NCBI GenBank assembly: GCA_026002695.1
Contig: BOCB01000013.1
Span: 1-31,501 of the forward strand
Direction: 5' to 3'
Length of the DNA: 31,501 nucleotides
Origin: Synergistales bacterium
GTDB lineage: Bacteria > Synergistota > Synergistia > Synergistales > Synergistaceae
Both the position numbers and the translations under genes were made by a program. Of this stretch, positions 8,143 through 15,987 are shown one piece after another; the stretch's first letter is position 1; each line of letters opens with the position of its first letter. The notes under the pieces are model-generated. The model was not told the DNA's origin. It was given only the letters and a program-made list of their open reading frames with translations, and ran no database searches.

Positions 8143-8975
8143 ACATCGTATCGGTGAATTATATGATTTTGACGATAAACACGGTTTGCAATCTGAATTG
8201 TAAGTTGTGCGCAACAGGCATACCGTTCGTTCACGGCACAAATTATCCTGTGGAGGAGGTTCTTCAATACGCTCTGCGCGCCATGGAATTGATTGACCAT
8301 GTAGGGCACTTTGACCTATGCGGCGGTGAAACGTTACTGCATCCGAAAATCCACGAGATTGTCAAAGAGACTGCAAAGCTGCTGCGCGGCAAATGCGATG
8401 AGCTCAGAATTTTGACGAACGGCACGATTATTCCAAACGACCAAACTATAGATTCCATACATGAAACGACTGCGTCGGGCATGGGCTTTTTGTTCTTGAT
8501 TGACAATTACGCTCTCCCCGGAACTAAAATCGGCGAAGTAACCAAAAAGCTCACCGCTGCCGGAATACCGTACAGAGAGAATGTTTATACCGGTGACAAA
8601 CAATTCTCGGACGGTTGGGTCGATTATAAATTTGATGAATCGGTTCCGACGGTTAAACACGATACTGAAAGCGCGGCGCGGGAAACTTTCCGCGACTGCT
8701 ATTTTTCGCGGGTAAATATGTGGGAAATAGGGCGAGGCAAATTGCTGCCGTGCTGCTATTTGTTTACGCGGGATTTGATGGGTCAGTTTCTTGCCGAGCC
8801 GGGAGAGTACGTTGATTTATTTGACGACACGATGCCAATCGAGAAGAAGCGGGAAATTATAAGAAGCGGCGGGACTCGCGGCGTACATTACGGCGCGTGT
8901 AAATATTGCTGCGGTTTAGGCAAGAACACGCCGCGCTTCTCCGCCGCGGAACAGATGGCAAAGGCAAAAGCGTAG
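8139..8975 (+). CDS. Radical SAM protein with C-terminal Cys cluster (278 aa)
   Basis: Second small radical SAM enzyme, with CxxxCxxC at C17-C21-C24 (CNLNCKLC), GGE motif (LCGGETLLHP, about residue 62) and TNGT. The C-terminal half has DCYFSR, LLPCCYLF and CKYCCGLGK, a Cys pattern typical of SPASM/twitch auxiliary clusters. It is a diverged homolog of its upstream neighbour (shared ILTNGTIIPN and related strands) and starts inside that gene's stop codon. Its stop overlaps the start of the aldo/keto reductase gene. Two radical SAM enzymes followed directly by an NADPH-type reductase resemble the radical SAM plus reductase pairs used in sugar deoxygenation, such as AprD4/AprD3 in aminoglycosides. 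That is an analogy, not a homology claim. Confidence 0.93.
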   Translation: MNIVSVNYMILTINTVCNLNCKLCATGIPFVHGTNYPVEEVLQYALRAMELIDHVGHFDLCGGETLLHPKIHEIVKETAKLLRGKCDELRILTNGTIIPNDQTIDSIHETTASGMGFLFLIDNYALPGTKIGEVTKKLTAAGIPYRENVYTGDKQFSDGWVDYKFDESVPTVKHDTESAARETFRDCYFSRVNMWEIGRGKLLPCCYLFTRDLMGQFLAEPGEYVDLFDDTMPIEKKREIIRSGGTRGVHYGACKYCCGLGKNTPRFSAAEQMAKAKA

Positions 8976-10477
8976 TGTCTATATACGCAAACTATTTCCC
9001 CCTCGGTCTCGGAACCTGCCGATTTCCGATAAGCGCTTCCGACGATGAGGAGGGAGTCGAAAAATCGGTGGAAATTGTTCTGCGCGCGCTTGAAAGCGGC
9101 GTGAATTACATTGACGCGAGCTACACATACAGCTCCGGAATGGCGCAAACCGTTTTGCGGAGCGCGTTCAAGCAAACCGTCAGGCCGTATGGCGTGACGG
9201 TCAAGTCTCAATACGGGCAGGACAAGACCTCCGATGACGCAAGGACACGGGTGGAGTATCAGCTTGAGAAGATGGGCGTCGACCGCGCCGCGTTTTTTGT
9301 TTCGTGGTCAATAATGAGTTACGAGGAATTTGAGAAAATCACCCAAAAAGGCGGCATATATGACGGCGCGGTGAAGCTGAAAGACGAGGGCATTATCGAC
9401 CACATCTGCTTTTCAGCGCACGCCGCGCCTTCCGATATTGTCCGCGTAATCGAAAGCGGCGCGTTCGAGGGAGTAACGATTTCATATTCTCCGATTAACA
9501 GCGCCGGTATGCGGCCCGTTCTTGACGCGGCGATTAAACACGGCGTGGGCGTTGCGGTTATGAATCCGCTCGGCGGTGGGCTTATCCCTCAAAACAGCGA
9601 TTACTTTTCGTTCCTGCGCAACGAAAGAGACAAAAGCGCGGTTCACGCCGCGCTGCGATACGCGGCCGCGCAGCCCGCGATAAATATTGTCCTGTCGGGC
9701 TGCGCGTCAATAGAGCAGTTAGAGGACAGCTTATCCGCGATTCGCGGCGAGAACGCGGAGCCGGATGAGGAACGCGCCGCGCGAGTGAACTCGCGATTAA
9801 AAAGCGCAATGCCTTCGTTTTGCACCGGCTGCAGATACTGCGCCGATAGCTGCCCTAAGAACATACCTATTCCCGAATTTATGCAAAGCTATAACATGCT
9901 CCGCTTTGAGCCGTCGAGCCTGTATAATCGCAATGAGCCGGAACTGCTGAAGAACGTTCACCTGCTCAGGAAACTCGTTTTTGATTTTCAGCTTTTACCG
10001 GAAAACGCAATGAACCCCTGTATCCGCTGCGGGCAGTGCGAGCGTAAATGCACGCAGAAGCTCTCGATTTGCGACGCGCTTGATGATATTTACAACAGGA
10101 TTAAGCTCACGGGCTGTTCTAAGGAAGCGATGAAAGCGTGCCTTGAGGAAATCCTTGACGGTAAAGCGTATAAAAAGATTGGGTTGTATCCAAGCGGCAA
10201 GCCCTCTAATATGTTTATAGAGCTTCACCGGGAGTTCTTCGGCGAACCCCGGTTTGAGGCATTGTGCTTTGACAGCAACCCGCTGCTGACCGGCACAATT
10301 TCTTCCGGGCTTGCCGTACACGCGCCGTCTGATATTGCGAAACTCGCTCCGGATGCTATAATAATCACGAGCTACACGCATACGGAGGCAATTTACAACG
10401 CCTTGGCGAAATATCATGAACAAGGCGTTGAGATAATTAAACTGTACGGCGAAAACGACGTACCGTGGGCATGGTGA
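8975..10477 (+). CDS. Aldo/keto reductase with two 4Fe-4S motifs and C-terminal nucleotide-binding-like domain (500 aa)
   Basis: Likely NAD(P)H-dependent carbonyl reductase or ferredoxin-coupled oxidoreductase. The aldo/keto reductase barrel occupies residues 1-270, with tetrad candidates D47 and Y52 (NYIDASYTYSSG), K77 (TVKSQY) and a His at about 142 (CFSAH). Two iron-sulfur motifs follow: CTGCRYCADSCPK at about 283-295 and CIRCGQCERKC at about 349-359. The last 100 residues (IGLYPSGKPSNMFIEL, CFDSNPLLTG, DAIIITSYTHTE) look like the small Rossmann-like module recurring in this locus. The start is taken as GTG 8975, overlapping the previous stop (TAGTG), because the family begins at YFPLGLGTCRFP. 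A longer frame from 8906 would run through the previous gene, and the ribosome binding site is weak. The role is probably redox steps with the adjacent radical SAM enzymes. Confidence 0.93.
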   Translation: MSIYANYFPLGLGTCRFPISASDDEEGVEKSVEIVLRALESGVNYIDASYTYSSGMAQTVLRSAFKQTVRPYGVTVKSQYGQDKTSDDARTRVEYQLEKMGVDRAAFFVSWSIMSYEEFEKITQKGGIYDGAVKLKDEGIIDHICFSAHAAPSDIVRVIESGAFEGVTISYSPINSAGMRPVLDAAIKHGVGVAVMNPLGGGLIPQNSDYFSFLRNERDKSAVHAALRYAAAQPAINIVLSGCASIEQLEDSLSAIRGENAEPDEERAARVNSRLKSAMPSFCTGCRYCADSCPKNIPIPEFMQSYNMLRFEPSSLYNRNEPELLKNVHLLRKLVFDFQLLPENAMNPCIRCGQCERKCTQKLSICDALDDIYNRIKLTGCSKEAMKACLEEILDGKAYKKIGLYPSGKPSNMFIELHREFFGEPRFEALCFDSNPLLTGTISSGLAVHAPSDIAKLAPDAIIITSYTHTEAIYNALAKYHEQGVEIIKLYGENDVPWAW

Positions 10478-10484
10478 TGAGATT

Positions 10485-11489
10485 ATGTTTGCTGGCGCGA
10501 CACTATTAATAACAGGCGGTACGGGTTCGTTCGGGAACGCGGCTCTCAAACGTTTTCTTGACACGGACATCGGGGAGATCCGCGTATTCTCGCGCGATGA
10601 GAAGAAGCAGGACGATATGCGTAAGGAGTATCGCAACAGCAAGATAAAGTTTTGCATAGGCGATGTGCGGGATTTGCGGAGCGTGAAAACCGCGATGTAC
10701 GGCGTTGATTATGTGTTTAACGCCGCCGCTCTGAAACAGGTGCCGTCCTGCGAGTTCTTCCCAATGGAAGCCGTAAAGACCAATGTCGTCGGTACGGATA
10801 ACGTGCTCACCGCCGCGATCGACGCGGGAGTTAAAAAGGTCGTCTGCCTGTCTACGGACAAGGCGGCATATCCGATCAACGCGATGGGGATAAGCAAGGC
10901 GATGATGGAGCGCGTGTTTGTCGCGAAATCACGCGCCGCCGACAAGACGCTGATTTGCGGCACGCGCTACGGCAACGTGATGTGTTCGCGCGGCTCGGTC
11001 ATTCCGCTGTTCGCGGAGCAGATAAAGAACGGCAAGCCGCTGACCATTACCGATCCCGGTATGACGCGATTCCTTATGAACCTCAGCGAAGCGGTGGACT
11101 TAGTTCTGTTTGCGTTCCGAAACGCCGCTCCCGGCGATATTATGGTGCAGAAAGCTCCGGCAAGCACGATCGGCGAATTGGCGCAGGCGGTTAAGGAGCT
11201 GTTCGGCGCGGACACCCCGATAAACTACATAGGCATTCGTCACGGCGAGAAACGTTACGAAACGCTGCTCACCCGCGAGGAATGTCTGCACGCGAGCGAT
11301 TTGGGCGGCTTCTACCGCGTTCCCGCCGACAACCGCGATTTGAACTACGAGCAATATTTCGAGCAGGGCAATACCGAGCGGGTAACGCTTGAAGAATTTA
11401 CATCCGACAACACTACACGGCTGAACGTAGAGCAGATTAAGGAAAAGCTGCTCGCCACCGAATATATCCGGAAGGAGCTTGGCGTATGA
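10485..11489 (+). CDS. wbjB: UDP-GlcNAc 4,6-dehydratase/5-epimerase (334 aa)
   Basis: CapE/WbjB-type short-chain dehydrogenase that starts UDP-N-acetyl-L-fucosamine synthesis from UDP-GlcNAc. It has an NAD(P)-binding GGTGSFG at residues 11-17 and CIGDVRD. The catalytic region is STDKAAYPINAMGISKAMME, with MxxxK replacing the usual YxxxK, a known trait of the CapE/FlaA1/PseB group; the INAMGISK signature favours the CapE/WbjB type over PseB. GTRYGNVMCSRGSV and GEKRYETLL are also family-like. Length is normal. It is seven bases after the reductase and overlaps the next gene by four bases. With 11486-12322 and 14067-15188 it forms a complete three-enzyme pathway. PseB-like activity is the main alternative, but no other pseudaminic acid genes are present. 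Confidence 0.92.
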   Translation: MFAGATLLITGGTGSFGNAALKRFLDTDIGEIRVFSRDEKKQDDMRKEYRNSKIKFCIGDVRDLRSVKTAMYGVDYVFNAAALKQVPSCEFFPMEAVKTNVVGTDNVLTAAIDAGVKKVVCLSTDKAAYPINAMGISKAMMERVFVAKSRAADKTLICGTRYGNVMCSRGSVIPLFAEQIKNGKPLTITDPGMTRFLMNLSEAVDLVLFAFRNAAPGDIMVQKAPASTIGELAQAVKELFGADTPINYIGIRHGEKRYETLLTREECLHASDLGGFYRVPADNRDLNYEQYFEQGNTERVTLEEFTSDNTTRLNVEQIKEKLLATEYIRKELGV

Positions 11490-12322
11490 AACTGCTGATT
11501 CTCGGCGCGGGCGGCATGGCTGGTCACGTTGCCGCGATAAGGCTCGCGGAACTTGGGCATACGGTTACGGGCTTCGCGAGAAGGAAACTGCCGTTTTGCG
11601 GAACCATTGTGGGTGACGCCACGACCGCCGACCTGCCGGAGATTTTGAGCAGCTATGACGCGGTGATAAACTGCATCGGCGTTTTGAATAAGGCAGTTGA
11701 CGCGGAACCTCATAAGGGCATTTGGCTCAACGCGTATCTGCCGCATTTGCTCGCGGCTCACTCCAAACGAGTGATACACCTGAGCACGGATTGCGTGTTT
11801 TCAGGTCATGAGGGCGGCGGTTACAAAGAGGGTAGTTTTCGCTCCGCAGATACGCTGTACGGCCGCTCCAAGGCGCTGGGCGAATTGAACGACAGCAGGA
11901 ATCTGACAATCCGCACCTCGATTGTCGGCCCGGATATTAACGAAGAGGGTATAGGGTTGTTCAACTGGTTTATGAAACAAAACGGCACCGTAGGCGGTTA
12001 CAGGTGCGCGTTTTGGAGCGGAGTGACGACAATCGTACTTGCAAACGCGATTCACGCGGCGCTGGCGCAAAACATAACGGGGTTGTATCACCTCACAAAC
12101 GGTGATAAAATCAGTAAGTACGAACTGCTGAAGCTGTTCGGCGAATTGCGGAGCGAGCCGGTTACAATAACGCCGTCCGACGCGGTGAACGAGGACAAGT
12201 CACTTATATGCGCCCGAACGGACTTCGATTTCAAAGTGCCGACTTACGCCGAAATGGTGCGGAGTATGGGAGAGTGGATACAAACGCACGGGGACTTGTA
12301 CACGCAGTACAACACGAGGTAA
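11486..12322 (+). CDS. wbjC: RmlD-like NAD(P)H-dependent sugar reductase, WbjC/CapF position (278 aa)
   Basis: Extended short-chain dehydrogenase of the dTDP-4-dehydrorhamnose reductase type. GAGGMAGH lies at residues 7-14 (nucleotide binding), INCIGVLN, LSTDCVFSG near 98-106, and catalytic YGRSK near 122-126. In the L-FucNAc pathway this position is the reductase of the 4-keto intermediate. Classical CapF/WbjC is about 370 residues with a C-terminal cupin, which is absent here, so this is the shorter RmlD-like version and the symbol is given by role and context. Start overlaps the dehydratase stop (ATGA). The toxin gene begins four bases after its stop, separating it from the 2-epimerase. 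Confidence 0.85.
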   Translation: MKLLILGAGGMAGHVAAIRLAELGHTVTGFARRKLPFCGTIVGDATTADLPEILSSYDAVINCIGVLNKAVDAEPHKGIWLNAYLPHLLAAHSKRVIHLSTDCVFSGHEGGGYKEGSFRSADTLYGRSKALGELNDSRNLTIRTSIVGPDINEEGIGLFNWFMKQNGTVGGYRCAFWSGVTTIVLANAIHAALAQNITGLYHLTNGDKISKYELLKLFGELRSEPVTITPSDAVNEDKSLICARTDFDFKVPTYAEMVRSMGEWIQTHGDLYTQYNTR

Positions 12323-12326
12323 AGCT

Positions 12327-12665
12327 ATGGAAGCTACGCCCAAACAGATAATTTATTACAAGACATTAGACGGCAAAGTGCCGTATGAAATTTGGTATTC
12401 CGAAATCAAGGATGTAAGATTGAAACAAATCGTCGTTAAACGGTTGGAACGTGTCGAAAGTGGAAATTACGGCGATTGTAAAACGGTTGGTGATGGAGTT
12501 CTGGAGTTGCGTTTTCACGCTTTTGGCGTGAGGATTTACTTTGCGGAAATTGGCGGCGTGATTGTGCTGTTGTTGTGCGGCGGTGATAAATCGAACCAGA
12601 TTAAGGACATAACGAAAGCCAAAGATTATTGGAACGAATATCAGAGCCGTATTGAGGAGGAATAA
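12327..12665 (+). CDS. RelE/ParE-family toxin, addiction-module killer type (112 aa)
   Basis: Matches the phage-Gp49/HI1419-like 'addiction module killer' family by YEIWYSEIKD, ..IVVKRLERVESGNYGDCKTV and GVLELRFHAFGVRIYF, followed by LLLCGGDKSNQIKDITKAK. These toxins are RelE-like ribosome-dependent mRNA endonucleases. Toxin-first order with the HTH antitoxin directly behind is usual for the family. It starts four bases after the sugar reductase, so it is likely co-transcribed with the glycan operon. Length is full. Placement inside a nucleotide-sugar operon is unusual and suggests insertion or a stabilising role. Confidence 0.9.
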   Translation: MEATPKQIIYYKTLDGKVPYEIWYSEIKDVRLKQIVVKRLERVESGNYGDCKTVGDGVLELRFHAFGVRIYFAEIGGVIVLLLCGGDKSNQIKDITKAKDYWNEYQSRIEEE

Positions 12666-12669
12666 AGAC

Positions 12670-13074
12670 ATGAATGATGAGATCAAGGAAGCAAAACTCA
12701 TAGCTTTAGCAATGACGATGCCCAAACATGATGATTTTATGGCTGAAGAGTATCGGAAAAATCCCGAATACGCACGCTTGCGTGTGCAGGATGAATTTCA
12801 AGAATATATCGAAACGAATGACATACGCTATTTATTGTCCACCTTGCACAAAGTTGCGGAGGCTAAAGGATGGATGGCGTTGTCTAGTGAAACAGGATTA
12901 TCTCGTTCCAATCTTTGTGCCGCTTTGTCAGGAGAAACAGATCCTAACATAGGAATGGTTATGAAGATATTAAAGGCTTTAGGTATACAAGTGACTACAA
13001 ATATACTGCCTTTTGACAGTGATAAGCGTTGCACTCTTGCAGAGAGTATTACAGAGGAAGTTATATACGGGTAA
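12670..13074 (+). CDS. HTH antitoxin of the addiction-module pair (134 aa)
   Basis: Partner of the preceding toxin, resembling the HI1420-like antidote family with a C-terminal Xre-type helix-turn-helix. The segments YIETNDIRYLLSTLHKVAEA, SETGLSRSNLCAALSGE and IGMVMKILKALGIQV carry the HTH. It should neutralise the toxin and repress the pair. The start is ATG 12670 after GAGGAGG, giving a four-base gap from the toxin stop; a frame from 12652 overlapping the toxin is less likely. After it, the DNA becomes visibly AT-richer. Confidence 0.88.
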   Translation: MNDEIKEAKLIALAMTMPKHDDFMAEEYRKNPEYARLRVQDEFQEYIETNDIRYLLSTLHKVAEAKGWMALSSETGLSRSNLCAALSGETDPNIGMVMKILKALGIQVTTNILPFDSDKRCTLAESITEEVIYG

Positions 13075-13098
13075 GCCTTGATATACCTGGTTCTGTCA

Positions 13099-13115
13099 GA
13101 GTGAAATATTCACTC
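13099..13115. promoter_or_regulatory. Inverted repeat before the methyltransferase, possible promoter or operator
   Basis: GAGTGAA-ATA-TTCACTC is a perfect 7-bp inverted repeat. TTCACT (13109-13114) could serve as -35 with -10 TATTAT at 13133-13138 (18-base spacer). It may provide a local promoter for the methyltransferase and epimerase, since the toxin-antitoxin pair separates them from the upstream operon. Assigned from position only. Confidence 0.35.
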
Positions 13116-13175
13116 AAATAGACCTATATCAATATTATACTATTTTAATGGATTTATAACAGGAGGGAAATAATA

Positions 13176-14056
13176 ATGAAAGTAATTGTATTCGGCGCAG
13201 GCGTGTGTGGCAGAAAGTACATTGAGAACTGCCCTGGTGATGTGGAAATTGTCGCGGTAGCGGATAATAATTGGGAGGCCTTGGGGGGGGGATATTTGGC
13301 CATAAGGTCATCTCTTGTGAAGATTCCCTTAGAATGAAATTTGATAGAGTTGTTATCGCAATGGACAACAAGACGAGAAAGGGTGTTGAAAACATATTTG
13401 CTGTCAAACACCAATTATTGGAGCATGGCGTACCTGATACCAAAATTCTGCTGATACCAGACCCTGATATGCTGACTGAAGCTGTAATATTAAGGTATCC
13501 GCGAATACAATTTCTTCAAAATTTCTCATCTACAATCACTGACGATATAGAAGGATCTGTGGCGGAGTGTGGTGTTTGTTGGGGTGATTTTGCGGCACGT
13601 ATCAACGAGTGTTTTCCAAAAAGGAAAATGTACCTTTTTGATACGTTTGAGAATTTTCCGAGTTCTGATTTGAGTTTAGAATCTACTGAGCTACAAAGTG
13701 AACTTAGAAAAGTCGGTTCATATATCAGCGAAACTGTAAGCCCTGAGCTGGCATTGCTAAAATGCCCCCATAAAGAGAATGTGATCATTCGAAAAGGCTA
13801 TGTGCCTGATACGTTGTACGAATTTGGAAATGAATGTTTCGTGTTTGTAAATTTAGATATGGATACCTACGTTTCAACAATATCTGCTTTGCGTTTTTTC
13901 GCCGATAAGATGGTGGTTAATGGTGTTATTTTGGTCCACGACTATTTTGGGGGATACGATGGAGTGACCAAGGCGGTGGATGAGTTTGCGAAAGAAGTAC
14001 CGCTGAAAAAACTGCCGGCAGGAGACGGCTCTGCTGTTGCAATTACGATAATTTAG
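13176..14056 (+). CDS. TylF/MycF-type methyltransferase, split by a G9 tract (phase-variable or frameshifted)
   Basis: Two frames form one protein. The first starts at ATG 13176 after AGGAGGG and reads MKVIVFGAGVCGRKYIENC..VADNNWEALGGG, a small Rossmann-like module. It runs into G9 at 13283-13291 and stops at about 13336. The other frame continues the expected sequence from GGGIFGHKVIS, then encodes the methyltransferase (VAECGVCWGDFAARIN, LFDTFENFPSSD, ENVIIRKGYVPDT, FVNLDMDTYVSTI, VHDYFGGYDGV), ending at 14056. This matches S-adenosylmethionine-dependent sugar O-methyltransferases of the TylF/MycF family. Restoring one frame needs seven or ten Gs, giving 292-293 residues. As written the full-length product is off. 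A shorter product from TTG 13271 or ATG 13334 could retain the catalytic part. A sequencing error in the tract is the alternative. Confidence 0.85.
13283..13291 (+). repeat. G9 homopolymer inside the methyltransferase frame
   Basis: Nine consecutive Gs between the N-terminal module and the methyltransferase core. Frame restoration needs a change of minus two or plus one base, a typical slipped-strand contingency tract. Confidence 0.9.
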
Positions 14057-14066
14057 GGGGAAATAA

Positions 14067-15188
14067 ATGAAGCTAATGACCATAGTCGGCACACGCCCGG
14101 AGCTTATCCGATTGTCCGAAACAATCAAAAAAGCGGATAAGTACTTCGATCATATTTTCGTTCATACCGGGCAGAACTATGACGCGAACCTGAGTGATAT
14201 TTTTTACGGCGATTTGGGTTTGCGTCAGCCTGACTATTATTTAGGTGTCGTCGGTGGCAACCTCGGTCAGACAATCGGCAATATCATTGCTAAGAGTTAC
14301 GAGCTAATGAGCGAGATAAAACCCGACGCGTTGCTCATACTCGGCGACACGAATTCCGCACTCTCCGCGCTGTCGGCGAAGCGGCTGAAAATTCCGGTGT
14401 TCCATATGGAGGCGGGCAATCGCTGTTTCGATGAGAACCTGCCGGAGGAAATCAACCGCCGAATCGTCGATCACATCAGCGACGTGCATTTGCCGTATAC
14501 TGAGCACGCTCGCCGTTATCTCATTGCCGAGGGCATACGCAAGGAGTATGTTTTTGTGACGGGTTCGCCGATGGCAGAGGTTATCGCGGCTAACAAGGCG
14601 AAAATTGACGCAAGTAACGTATTGGAAAGGCTGAACATTGAGCGCGGCAAGTATATAATTCTATCCGCGCATCGTGAGGAAAACATTGATAATCCGGCGG
14701 CTTTTGAAAGCCTTATGTCCGCCGTGAACGCGCTCGCCGAAACGTATAAACTGCCTGTGATTTACTCCGTTCACCCGCGCAGCGCGAAGTTCATTAAAGA
14801 GCGCGGTTTTACATTTCACCCGCTTGTGCGCGAGTTGCCGCCGTTCGCGTTCACCGACTACAGCAAGCTCATGCAGCGCGCCTACTGCGTCGTTTCGGAC
14901 AGCGGGACGCTGCCGGAGGAAGCGGCGATCAGCGGATTTCCCGCCGTAAGTATTCGTACATCTACGGAACGACCGGAGGCGTTAGACGGCGGCGCAATTG
15001 TTATAGGCGGCGTAACCGCCGAAACGGTTCTGCCTTCGGTGCGTACAGCGGTTGAACTGTTTTCGGGCGACGAAAATCGCGGCAAGGTCGCGGACTACCG
15101 GGACTTGAACGTGTCTGCAAAAGTCATAGGGATAATACAAAGCTATGTTCCCATCGTCAACAAAAATGTTTGGGGGAAAACTCTATAG
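14067..15188 (+). CDS. wbjD: UDP-N-acetylglucosamine 2-epimerase-type enzyme of L-FucNAc synthesis (373 aa)
   Basis: WecB-fold 2-epimerase that completes UDP-L-FucNAc. Motifs are VGTRPELIRL at 7-16, HTGQNYDANLSDIF near 32-45 (typical of the WbjD/CapG branch), LGDTNSALSA near 91-100, HMEAGNRCFDENLPEEINRR near 113-132, SAHREENID, and SDSGTLPEEAA near 275. Length is full for the family. It starts ten bases after the methyltransferase, preceded by AGGGGGAAA. It is GC-richer than its AT-rich neighbours, like the wbjB and wbjC genes, so the toxin pair and methyltransferase look inserted into an original wbjBCD order. A truncated, nearly identical second copy lies at 18690-19510. Confidence 0.93.
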   Translation: MKLMTIVGTRPELIRLSETIKKADKYFDHIFVHTGQNYDANLSDIFYGDLGLRQPDYYLGVVGGNLGQTIGNIIAKSYELMSEIKPDALLILGDTNSALSALSAKRLKIPVFHMEAGNRCFDENLPEEINRRIVDHISDVHLPYTEHARRYLIAEGIRKEYVFVTGSPMAEVIAANKAKIDASNVLERLNIERGKYIILSAHREENIDNPAAFESLMSAVNALAETYKLPVIYSVHPRSAKFIKERGFTFHPLVRELPPFAFTDYSKLMQRAYCVVSDSGTLPEEAAISGFPAVSIRTSTERPEALDGGAIVIGGVTAETVLPSVRTAVELFSGDENRGKVADYRDLNVSAKVIGIIQSYVPIVNKNVWGKTL

Positions 15189-15191
15189 GAC

Positions 15192-15545
15192 CTATGAACG
15201 GAGCAAGATGTCCAAGGGAATGTTTAGGCTCTCATGGATATTGCGGATCATCCGGAGCGAAAGCCCGCGTTTATAATTCAGCACCTCATATACCCTGTTC
15301 AACCGGCCTATGCACGGCACAAGGTCTTTAGGCGTCAATCCCCGCCTCTCCATAACAAAGGCTATCGCCGATACAGGATCAGGTAGGTCGATAGGAAAAT
15401 GCTTGCTTTCATAATTTTCTATCAGCGTTACCCAAATATCCAAACGATCTCCTTCCGGAGTGTCAGGTTCCGCGTCCATCAATGCTTCCACTTCGATAAG
15501 CGCCGCTTCATAGTCCTCGTTGATTTTTATCGGTCTTATATCCAT
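15192..15545 (-). CDS. higA: HigA-type HTH antitoxin (117 aa)
   Basis: Resembles the COG5499-type HigA antitoxin: N-terminal DIRPIKINEDYEAALIEVEA, the acidic linker PDTPEGDRLDIWVTLIENYE, and a C-terminal Xre-like helix-turn-helix (LTPKDLVPCIGRLNRVYEVL, LSLRMIRNIHESLNIP). It binds and neutralises the HigB toxin and should repress the pair's promoter. The gene lies 14 bases after higB on the same strand and ends three bases from the oppositely oriented epimerase gene. Confidence 0.9.
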   Translation of the reverse strand: MDIRPIKINEDYEAALIEVEALMDAEPDTPEGDRLDIWVTLIENYESKHFPIDLPDPVSAIAFVMERRGLTPKDLVPCIGRLNRVYEVLNYKRGLSLRMIRNIHESLNIPLDILLRS

Positions 15546-15559
15546 AAACTCACTCCGCC

Positions 15560-15820
15560 TTAAACCACATTTGCGTCAATTGAATCATATTCCTCATGCG
15601 TTCCGATAAAACGGATATACACTACACTATAAGCATAATTGATTTTTACGATTAAACGATATTTATTACCGGCTACATTAAAGGCAACGCGCCCGAATTT
15701 GAGTATGCCCGCGTTTCCAAAATCCGACTTAACATCGACCGGAGGAAAAGCCATACGGCGCTCTTTACATGAGCATACCATATAGAATGTCCTAAGTCGG
15801 GAAGGCGCGATAATTCTCAT
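15560..15820 (-). CDS. higB: HigB-type mRNA interferase toxin (86 aa)
   Basis: RelE-superfamily toxin: MRIIAPSRLRTFY at the start, then DFGNAGILKFGRVAFNVAGN, KYRLIVKINYAYSVVYIRF and IGTHEEYDSIDA, all typical of HigB. Compared with the usual 95-105 residues it lacks roughly ten residues in the helix between the N-terminal strand and the DVKSDFGNAG segment, where family members have an AWY-type motif. It may therefore be weakened or belong to a short branch. ATG at 15820; promoter at 15855-15827. It is transcribed away from the radical SAM gene at 15988. Confidence 0.9.
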   Translation of the reverse strand: MRIIAPSRLRTFYMVCSCKERRMAFPPVDVKSDFGNAGILKFGRVAFNVAGNKYRLIVKINYAYSVVYIRFIGTHEEYDSIDANVV

Positions 15821-15826
15821 TGATTT

Positions 15827-15855
15827 ACTATAGTCTCTTTTTGGGACTTAGGCAA
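15827..15855 (-). promoter_or_regulatory. Predicted higBA promoter
   Basis: Leftward -35 TTGCCT (15855-15850), 17-base spacer, -10 TATAGT (15832-15827), just upstream of higB. The -35 overlaps the inverted repeat at 15852-15890, a sensible place for HigA autorepression. Confidence 0.6.
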
Positions 15856-15890
15856 ATTCGCGCTCCACGAGCGACGTTTTGCGGATTTGC
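15852..15890. promoter_or_regulatory. Inverted-repeat operator candidate between divergent promoters
   Basis: Half sites GCAAATtCGC (15852-15861) and GCGgATTTGC (15881-15890) are inverted, with a second nested pair CGCTC-cac-GAGCG (15861-15873). It lies between the leftward higBA promoter and the rightward promoter of the radical SAM gene, so a bound HigA could affect both. The function is inferred. Confidence 0.5.
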
Positions 15891-15892
15891 GC

Positions 15893-15921
15893 TTGACAAC
15901 GCTACCATCATAAGCCATAAT
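15893..15921 (+). promoter_or_regulatory. Predicted promoter of radical SAM paralog 1
   Basis: -35 TTGACA (15893-15898), 17-base spacer, -10 CATAAT (15916-15921). A homologous promoter with related spacer (AxxCTAxCATxATAAG) precedes paralog 3 at 20949-20977, supporting it. Confidence 0.7.
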
Positions 15922-15987
15922 TGCTAATTGTTATAGCTTTTTTGAATTGCGGTGATTTATCAACAGAGACGTTTGGAGGAAACAAAA

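Noticed and set aside
8906..8974. Longer N-terminus for the aldo/keto reductase
   Set aside because: It runs through the end of the upstream radical SAM gene; the family begins near YFPLGLGT, matching GTG 8975.
10485..11489. PseB-type dehydratase of pseudaminic acid synthesis
   Set aside because: The MGISK signature, the neighbouring RmlD-like reductase and WbjD-type epimerase fit UDP-L-FucNAc; no PseC, PseH, PseG or PseI genes are present.
12327..15820. The two toxin-antitoxin pairs as a single duplicated system
   Set aside because: They belong to different toxin and antitoxin families and differ in orientation and sequence.
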